A stretch of DNA of 12,022 nt, taken from Legionella sp. GTDB taxonomy: Bacteria; Pseudomonadota; Gammaproteobacteria; Legionellales; Legionellaceae. Both the position numbers and the translations under genes were made by a program. The first letter of the stretch is position 1; every line of letters starts with the position of its first letter. The DNA is taken from contig SCSO01000188.1 in the NCBI GenBank assembly GCA_004297865.1, positions 1-12,022 of the forward strand. The letters run 5' to 3'. The notes under the pieces are model-generated. The model saw nothing but the letters and a program-made list of their open reading frames with translations, ran no database searches and was not told the DNA's origin. Below, piece by piece: positions 7,277 to 12,022 of this stretch.

Positions 7277-8071
7277 TCAAATAGTTAATAAATTATCAGT
7301 TTGAGGTGAAGCATCAATTATCAAGGGTCTGACATAGCTTGATACAGCATGTATCGTTATATTATTTGTGCTAAGTTCTAATACTGTATCTCCGTTAGAA
7401 TTTTTAATAGAACAAGTTCCTATGGGAGGGGCGCAATCAATAAAATAGCTCATGGTAAATTCACCCTCCCACTTACTATTAAACTCTGATAAAAGTTTAA
7501 GCCGGTTTTGATTACTTCCTCCGTGTAGTTTATCAGCTATAGAATGCGCTTCTTTATTTATAATTTCTAACTTTTTATAGTAACCGTGATTGGCTTTAAT
7601 AAATGTCATTTGCTCTGCTGTTCCTGGAATATCTATTTCAAAAGAAGATCCATTAGGCCCTACCAAAGAAATCTTTAAATATTCCGGTAAACCATCCAAA
7701 TCCTTTGTTAATTTTATACAAACAATATTTTCCGGTAAAACTTCCCCCTCTGAAGTATACCAGTAAATACCAACACCCTTTTCCCAAAGTTTAAAACTAT
7801 CCTGCATCATCTCGCTATTTAGAAATTTTTGCAGTTTCACTTTTTCATGTTGAATATCAAATGTTAAGGCATATTGATCTAGATCCGCACCCATAGAATT
7901 ATAATATTCATTAAATACAACATTAATTCGATGAAGTGCTGCAAGCTCTAAATCGGTATTGAAGATATTAAGCTTTGCTTCAAAAAAAGATTCGCGAATC
8001 AAAACAGACGGAAATGATTGAGTTGATCTAGTGGAGGGTAATAGATTTGAGTTTTCATTTTTCGTATTCAT
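7277..8071 (-). CDS. Hypothetical protein, 264 residues, family not recognised
   Basis: This open frame has an ATG at 8071-8069, a weak GGA ribosome site close to it, and a plausible promoter about 55 bp further upstream. The product has no signal peptide or membrane helix, so a cytoplasmic or translocated protein is expected. The N-terminal 30 residues are Ser/Thr/Asn-rich and likely disordered. A helical part follows (about 30-105), then a mixed strand region with GIYWYTSEGEVLPENI (100-115), a Lys/Glu-rich helix (about 155-205) and a strand-rich end containing two cysteines in DCAPPIGTC (217-225). I see no catalytic motif. In a Legionella-like genome an orphan of this kind could be a secreted effector, but the C-terminus does not show an obvious glutamate-rich translocation signal, so that remains a guess. 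Confidence 0.7.
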   Translation of the reverse strand: MNTKNENSNLLPSTRSTQSFPSVLIRESFFEAKLNIFNTDLELAALHRINVVFNEYYNSMGADLDQYALTFDIQHEKVKLQKFLNSEMMQDSFKLWEKGVGIYWYTSEGEVLPENIVCIKLTKDLDGLPEYLKISLVGPNGSSFEIDIPGTAEQMTFIKANHGYYKKLEIINKEAHSIADKLHGGSNQNRLKLLSEFNSKWEGEFTMSYFIDCAPPIGTCSIKNSNGDTVLELSTNNITIHAVSSYVRPLIIDASPQTDNLLTI

Positions 8072-8124
8072 AATTTCCGGATTTTAAGGGTTGTTATAAA
8101 ATATACGCCAAATACAAATAAAGC

Positions 8125-8153
8125 ATTATATGATACAATATTGGTCATTTTAA
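8125..8153 (-). promoter_or_regulatory. Candidate promoter of the 264-residue hypothetical gene
   Basis: On the minus strand TTAAAA (8153-8148), a 17-bp spacer and TATAAT (8130-8125) form a reasonable sigma70-type promoter. Transcription would start near 8118, giving a leader of about 47 bases before the ATG at 8071. The elements overlap the plus-strand -10 box of the divergent gene. Confidence 0.45.
8131..8139 (+). promoter_or_regulatory. Extended -10 promoter of the NlpC/P60 gene
   Basis: TGATACAAT reads as an extended -10 element (TGn followed by TACAAT at 8134-8139). No good -35 box is visible 16-18 bp upstream, which is tolerable for extended -10 promoters. Transcription would begin near 8146. 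That is downstream of the possible TTG start at 8141 and so favours the ATG at 8171 as the true start of the gene. Confidence 0.4.
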
Positions 8154-8170
8154 TAGTTTGGTGCGCACTA

Positions 8171-9679
8171 ATGTATCCTGTTGTATTTACAAGAAAAAAC
8201 CTAGTTAAGCTTATAATTTCTCTTAATTTACTATCGTTTTTATCAGTATCTAGTGCTATAGAGGTACCAATTTTTGATTTTTCAATTAAATCATATTCTC
8301 AGAATATCAATGACTATTTACCATCAAACAGTGATGACTTCTTAACTCCCTTATTAAAGCCAGAGTATCAGGAAGCACAACTCCAAGAATTCTATAATCA
8401 CTACTATTCAAGTGGTGCCAAGGGATTATCACCTTGGAGTGAACCAATGGTGAAATCCATTTTACCACTTGTTAAAAAAATTGAACTGGAGATTTTGGAC
8501 GATTTCGATAATCAAAATAAAGAAGTTACGAAACGACATTACGCTGAAAACTTTAAGGAGCATGGGAAAAAATGGTGGGATCATATCAAGCAGAATATGC
8601 ATTTAGATGCACTCGATTCGACTGAGTTTATGATGGAGAACCGGGCCATTGCAACTGCGAATACCTTCGCAAGAGCTTTACCTGAGCTGGCACCTGATTT
8701 TTTTCATTTAAGCTTACCTGGACAAGGCTTCCCTTTTGATAATCTTCAAGAATCAGTTATCTGGTCTGGAACACCTCTTTATATTATCAGTATTTCGCGC
8801 GACAAAAGCTGGTCATTGGTATTAACGCCTGATGCTTATTTCGCCTGGGTTAAAAGTGAAGATATAGCTTATGCCTCGAGTAAATTTATTAACGAGTGGC
8901 AAACGGCCGCTCAAAAAGGCCTAATTGCTATTACTAAAACGGAAGCAAGCGTCACTGACAAACAGCAGCATTTTCAATTGACTGCTTACATTGGTGCCGT
9001 ATTTCCACTTGCAGAACTTAATGAAAATACTACCTCGATTTTAATTCCAATAAAAAATCAAAATCATCAAGCGGTGATTAAAACAGGAATAGTCCATAAA
9101 AATGCGGCGAGCTTAATGCCATTAGTCGCATCAAAAAAAAATATGGCTAGGATTATTAAAGAATTACAAAACCGCCCCTATGGATGGGGCGGAACTTTCT
9201 ATTTTAACGATTGCTCTCAAGAACTTAAAAGTCTATTTACTCCATTTGGAATCTGGCTGCCTAGAAACACAGCTCAACAAGCGCAACTCAGCCCATCGCT
9301 GGATTTAGCTAAGAGTTCTGTTGATGAGCGTATCAGCACGCTTAAAGAAAAAGGCCATCCTCTGATGACTATCATTTATATTGAGGGACATGTAATGCTT
9401 TATGTTGGAAATAAAGAAGTGAATAATCATCAAATTGAAGCAATAACTTATCAGAATATCTGGGGCCTTTCACCTGCAAGTAAAGATAAACGATATGTGA
9501 TAGGACAGGCACTTTTCTTCCCACTGCTGAAGTATTATCCAGAAAATCCAGAGATTAACTCACTCGCAAATAAAGCCAAATTTAAGCTTATTTATCTTGA
9601 TGAGTTGGAAAGAAAAGATGTATCTCCAAAAACCTTTATACGGTATTTTACTCAAACACGAACAGCTGTGAATCCATAG
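8171..9679 (+). CDS. Secreted NlpC/P60 peptidoglycan endopeptidase with SH3 domains
   Basis: This 502-residue periplasmic cysteine peptidase is predicted to cut murein stem peptides, usually the D-Glu to diaminopimelate bond. The signal peptide is residues 1-29 (basic RKNLVK, hydrophobic core, VSSA end). An N-terminal stabilising domain (about 45-185) shows LSPW (86-89) and ENRAIATANTFARALPE (156-172). Two bacterial SH3 domains follow, the first with GTPLY and AWVKSEDIAY (about 198-235), the second about 245-310. The catalytic domain (about 322-460) has YGWGG (337-341), DCS with nucleophile C348, and GH with H407; NIWGL (429-433) near the end matches family members. The open frame extends to a TTG at 8141, but the ATG at 8171 places the signal peptide sensibly and lies after the probable transcription start. 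The L,D-transpeptidase gene starts 3 bp after its stop, so the pair is likely co-transcribed. Confidence 0.9.
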   Translation: MYPVVFTRKNLVKLIISLNLLSFLSVSSAIEVPIFDFSIKSYSQNINDYLPSNSDDFLTPLLKPEYQEAQLQEFYNHYYSSGAKGLSPWSEPMVKSILPLVKKIELEILDDFDNQNKEVTKRHYAENFKEHGKKWWDHIKQNMHLDALDSTEFMMENRAIATANTFARALPELAPDFFHLSLPGQGFPFDNLQESVIWSGTPLYIISISRDKSWSLVLTPDAYFAWVKSEDIAYASSKFINEWQTAAQKGLIAITKTEASVTDKQQHFQLTAYIGAVFPLAELNENTTSILIPIKNQNHQAVIKTGIVHKNAASLMPLVASKKNMARIIKELQNRPYGWGGTFYFNDCSQELKSLFTPFGIWLPRNTAQQAQLSPSLDLAKSSVDERISTLKEKGHPLMTIIYIEGHVMLYVGNKEVNNHQIEAITYQNIWGLSPASKDKRYVIGQALFFPLLKYYPENPEINSLANKAKFKLIYLDELERKDVSPKTFIRYFTQTRTAVNP

Positions 9680-9682
9680 AAA

Positions 9683-10381
9683 ATGAACAATTCTCATATT
9701 AAATATATACTTGGTACTGTGCTATTAATATTAGTTTCCACAATCCTAATATTGATTTATCCGTCAGCAAAAAATATGAATAGTGATTGTCAGATACTTG
9801 TTTCTTCACAGATGAAAAATCTCGACTCATTAACCTCCCAGATCCTTGTGGTTAAATCATTTGATAATTTTAGAGCTAGAATTACTGCTTGTCAGTTGCA
9901 AGGAACGGTATGGAAGCCTGTATTATCTCCTAAGTCTTTTCCTGGCGTTATTGGCAAAAGTGGCGTAGCACAACTGGGAGAAAAAAAAGAAGGTGATCTT
10001 AAAACCCCTGCTGGCTTATATCCATTGGGGGAAGCTTTTGGATCAGAACCATTGGCTATTAAAATGGATTATAGATACATTACTTCAGACGACAAATTTA
10101 TAGATGATGTAACAAGTCCACAATATAATACATGGGTCAATGGCAGGACTGACGCTAAAAGTTTTGAATCTATGTTGATTGACCAATATAAAATGGGTGT
10201 TGTGATAAATTACAACATGAATCCAATTATCGCCGGATCTGGAAGTGCCATTTTTATTCATCTGTGGAGCTCTTCAGATACAGCCACAACGGGTTGTATT
10301 GCCCTAGATAAGCGACATTTATCTGCCCTTCTTCAATGGCTTGATAAAAACCAACATCCTCATATCTTTATAACGGGTTGA
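9683..10381 (+). CDS. YkuD-family L,D-transpeptidase, membrane-anchored
   Basis: This 232-residue protein has one N-terminal hydrophobic anchor (about 8-26) and a periplasmic YkuD domain (about 52-232). Such enzymes form 3-3 cross-links between diaminopimelate residues of peptidoglycan or attach proteins to it. Visible family features are EGDLKTPAGLYPLG (103-116), DDVTSPQYNTWV (141-152), FIHLW with histidine 193, and TATTGCIAL with nucleophile C205. The site is the TTGC form rather than the SHGC of ErfK/YbiS enzymes, as in the COG3786-like branch. The start ATG is 3 bp after the stop of the endopeptidase gene and has little ribosome site of its own, so translation probably depends on the upstream gene. 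A cysteine pair at 36 and 70 could form a disulfide. Hydrolase or carboxypeptidase activity instead of cross-linking is possible. Confidence 0.9.
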   Translation: MNNSHIKYILGTVLLILVSTILILIYPSAKNMNSDCQILVSSQMKNLDSLTSQILVVKSFDNFRARITACQLQGTVWKPVLSPKSFPGVIGKSGVAQLGEKKEGDLKTPAGLYPLGEAFGSEPLAIKMDYRYITSDDKFIDDVTSPQYNTWVNGRTDAKSFESMLIDQYKMGVVINYNMNPIIAGSGSAIFIHLWSSSDTATTGCIALDKRHLSALLQWLDKNQHPHIFITG

Positions 10382-10440
10382 TGATAACATGTAATCCGTG
10401 AGTGGCGGATCTTCCTGGTTATAGCAGCAACCCCCGTTAT
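10370..10440. repeat. 71-bp nested imperfect palindrome
   Basis: Three nested inverted pairs share one axis: ATAACGGGTTG (10370-10380) with CAACCCCCGTTAT (10428-10440, a 2-base bulge); ATAAC (10384-10388) with GTTAT (10418-10422); and ATCCG (10394-10398) with CGGAT (10406-10410) around a 7-base loop. The left arm overlaps the last codons and stop of the transpeptidase gene. No T tract follows, so it is not a standard intrinsic terminator. It could be an RNA fold stabilising the 3' end or a REP-like or miniature element; no target-site duplication is visible. Confidence 0.5.
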
Positions 10441-10486
10441 CTGGTATCGTTAATACTTTAAAAAACCCTCATAACCTGAGTTAATA

Positions 10487-10819
10487 ATGTCCTCAAGGCA
10501 AAGCACTGTAGATTTTATTCTTGACCAAATAGCTGGAGCAGGAATGGTGACTGCGAAAAAAATGTTTGGTGAATATGCACTCTATTGCAACAACAAAGTA
10601 GTCGCCCTCGTTTGCGATGATCAGCTTTTTGTCAAACCCACCAATGCTGGTAAAGCATTTATCAATGATTTTGTTGAGGGTATTCCATATCCTGGAGCAA
10701 AACCCTATTTATTAATCCCTGCTGATCTATGGGATGAACGCGAATGGTTAACTAATCTTATTCAAATTACCGCATTAGAACTACCTGCCCCTAAAATAAA
10801 AAAAGTTATCAAAAAGTAA
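10487..10819 (+). CDS. TfoX/Sxy N-terminal domain protein
   Basis: This 110-residue protein consists of just the TfoX N-terminal domain. Diagnostic stretches are TAKKMFGEYALYC (22-34), VVALVCDDQLFVKPT (38-52) and a later PYPGAKPYLLIP (67-78). A Lys-rich tail follows (residues 103-110). Full-length Sxy/TfoX competence regulators are about twice this size and have a C-terminal helix-hairpin-helix-like domain that is missing here, so a role in natural transformation should not be assumed. Single-domain members are widespread and mostly uncharacterised. The ATG is supported by domain fit; only a weak TGAG lies upstream. It follows the transpeptidase gene by 105 bp, across the palindrome, and may be transcribed separately. 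Confidence 0.88.
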   Translation: MSSRQSTVDFILDQIAGAGMVTAKKMFGEYALYCNNKVVALVCDDQLFVKPTNAGKAFINDFVEGIPYPGAKPYLLIPADLWDEREWLTNLIQITALELPAPKIKKVIKK

Positions 10820-11005
10820 CATCCCATTGCACAATTAGTGCACACTGGAATTCACCCGATAACCAACAGATAGGATGTCATCCCAGTTATAATGATCCAC
10901 GCTACGAGAAACCTGTCTTTCGCCTTCCTATTGAACTATTAAGAATTCTTTGTGGTTATGTTTAGTACAGTATGCGATCAACCCTCTCTCTTGGTGTTCA
11001 ATATG

Positions 11006-11034
11006 TTTACATAAAGCACTAATAATGGTAATAT
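11006..11034 (+). promoter_or_regulatory. Sigma70-type promoter of the J-domain gene
   Basis: TTTACA (11006-11011), a 17-bp spacer and TAATAT (11029-11034) make a good housekeeping promoter. Transcription would start near 11041 and give a leader of about 24 bases before the ATG at 11065. The rest of the roughly 245-bp gap after the TfoX-like gene holds a small dyad, TGCAC-AATTA-GTGCA (10828-10842), and a possible coding relic (reported as a finding). Confidence 0.55.
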
Positions 11035-11064
11035 ACGCAGGATTTAATTTGATGAGCATCAATA

Positions 11065-12022
11065 ATGAAAACTCTGTACGAAATTTTAGAAGTTTCCAAG
11101 ACAGCATCAACGGATGAAATTCAAAAGGCATATCATAAATTAGCGAAACGATGGCACCCTGATAAAAATTCTAAAAATATCGACGAGGCTAACAAACGAT
11201 TTAAAGAAATGGGTTATGCCAATGAAATCCTGAAAGATCCTGTTAAAAGAGAAAAGTATGATTATGATCTCAAAAATAACAATACTGTGACCTATACTGA
11301 ACAACGAAATCCTCAAACCAATCAATATTATAATCATTTAGATGCCTCTATATACAGTGCAATGCAATTTTATTATGTACTTGCCCACCTCAATCCTGAA
11401 GAACGGTCAATTTTATTTAACAAATGGAAAAATACACTACAAGAGCTTGTAAAGAATATTGACGATTTTAATCTTGTTCTAAAATATTTAAATAACAAAG
11501 AACGCTTAGAGTTTTTTGAATTAATGAAGACTCGTCTTCCCACGATGTACCAAAAAATAGCCGATTCTGTAAATATATACTCTTATATTAAGATTGAAGA
11601 AGTAAAAGAGAGTTTGCCTTCACTCATTCCATCCCTGCGTGATTTTTATGAGTTAATGGAGAATTGTGATGAACAAGAGCGAGCTCATGTCTTCGACGCG
11701 ATGAAGACATTACTACCTGCACTGGCAATGAAAGAGTATCAGCCATTTATATATATATTTACCTTTCTTACAGATGAACAACGTGCTACTGCATTCGAAT
11801 TATTAAAACCACAGCTAGCTAAACTCATTAAGGACTGGTCTGACTTAGAAAACACTTTGGACTATATTAATGCAAAACAATTCAAAATTTTGATTGATGA
11901 AGTAAAAGCTAACTTAGTTGCTAAGCTGGATGGTAATCTCAATACATTTGCCCATAAAATTGAATATGGTAAGTTCAGCCAAGGACAAATAGAGGCAATT
12001 GTGCTTGTAATGAAAGAGGACT
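11065..12022 (+). CDS. J-domain protein with tandem helical repeats, 3' end outside window
   Basis: The frame is open from ATG 11065 to the window end (319 codons plus one base), so the C-terminus is missing. Residues 1-70 form a J-domain: LYEILEV (4-10), the HPD motif (31-33) that stimulates Hsp70 ATPase, and REKYD near 62-66. There is no Gly/Phe region, zinc-finger or DnaJ C-terminal domain, so it is not a DnaJ/CbpA chaperone but a type III J-protein. A polar linker (about 71-98) leads to degenerate repeats of 33-34 residues. No signal peptide or membrane helix is visible. A cytoplasmic co-chaperone is possible, and so is a translocated protein that recruits host Hsp70; the second is a guess based on the Legionella-like context. 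The ATG fits the J-domain start and lies 30 bp after a good -10 box. Confidence 0.85.
   Translation, partial: MKTLYEILEVSKTASTDEIQKAYHKLAKRWHPDKNSKNIDEANKRFKEMGYANEILKDPVKREKYDYDLKNNNTVTYTEQRNPQTNQYYNHLDASIYSAMQFYYVLAHLNPEERSILFNKWKNTLQELVKNIDDFNLVLKYLNNKERLEFFELMKTRLPTMYQKIADSVNIYSYIKIEEVKESLPSLIPSLRDFYELMENCDEQERAHVFDAMKTLLPALAMKEYQPFIYIFTFLTDEQRATAFELLKPQLAKLIKDWSDLENTLDYINAKQFKILIDEVKANLVAKLDGNLNTFAHKIEYGKFSQGQIEAIVLVMKED
11368..12021 (+). repeat. Tandem 33-34-residue protein repeats in the J-domain gene
   Basis: Repeat units begin at residues 102, 135, 194, 228, 261 and 295, with a shortened unit (169-193) between the second and fourth. The periods are 33, 34, 25 plus 34, 33 and 34. The loose pattern is F-x3-[LIF]-x2-[LIC]-x2-[EK]-[EQK]-[RF]-x3-F-x3-[LM]-K-x2-L-x2-[LA], ending in Asp. 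Examples are LNPEERSILFNKWKNTL (109-125) and LTDEQRATAFELLKPQL (235-251). Each unit looks like a helical pair, so the array may form a solenoid. The DNA itself has diverged and is not repetitive. Confidence 0.7.

Noticed and set aside
8141..8170. TTG start adding 10 residues to the NlpC/P60 protein
   Set aside because: The probable transcription start falls inside it, and the ATG at 8171 gives a normal signal peptide.
10370..10440. Integron attC site or intrinsic terminator as the meaning of the palindrome
   Set aside because: The outer ends do not fit the attC RYYYAAC/GTTRRRY boxes, and no T tract follows the right arm.
10487..10819. Competence regulator assignment (tfoX/sxy)
   Set aside because: Only the N-terminal domain is present, and single-domain relatives have no established competence role, so no gene symbol is given.
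10928..11337. Two minus-strand open frames (67 and 65 residues)
   Set aside because: They lie mostly antisense to the clear J-domain coding region and its promoter and have no recognisable motif.

Overview
The window looks like chromosome from a Legionella-like gammaproteobacterium. This is an inference from three things: AT-rich DNA with tight gene spacing; a broken remnant resembling the N-terminal repeat module that recurs in Legionella-family accessory proteins; and a J-domain protein carrying degenerate tandem helical repeats of the kind common in intracellular gammaproteobacteria. No rRNA, tRNA, complete insertion sequence or CRISPR array was seen.

Left part (1-6986): after a short C-terminal gene fragment of unknown identity, a four-gene minus-strand operon runs leftward from about 3760 to 190. 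Its order is a very short HlyD-type lipoprotein adaptor, an ABC ATPase, an ABC-2 type permease and a membrane-bound acyl desaturase, with overlaps of 8 bp and 4 bp and then a gap of 17 bp. Divergent from it, with 174 bp between start codons, is a single 1016-residue gene. It encodes a fatty acyl-AMP ligase, a carrier domain and an NADPH-dependent thioester reductase in one chain. Together these look like a compact, self-contained lipid pathway: a free fatty acid is activated and loaded on the carrier, possibly desaturated, released reductively as an aldehyde or alcohol, and exported by the dedicated ABC system. I regard this as the most interesting system in the window.

Middle part (6987-8170): a short, apparently frameshifted remnant of an effector-like gene is followed by an unrecognised 264-residue minus-strand gene. 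That gene is divergent from the next block across a small region in which two opposite promoters seem to overlap.

Right part (8171-12022): two adjacent plus-strand genes encode envelope enzymes, an NlpC/P60 peptidoglycan endopeptidase with SH3 domains and a YkuD-type L,D-transpeptidase. They are separated by 3 bp and probably remodel the same murein stem peptides. A 71-bp nested imperfect palindrome covers the end of the second gene. Then come a lone TfoX N-terminal-domain protein, a gap of about 245 bp with a good sigma70-type promoter, and the 5' part of a J-domain protein with 33-34-residue tandem repeats that runs off the window end.
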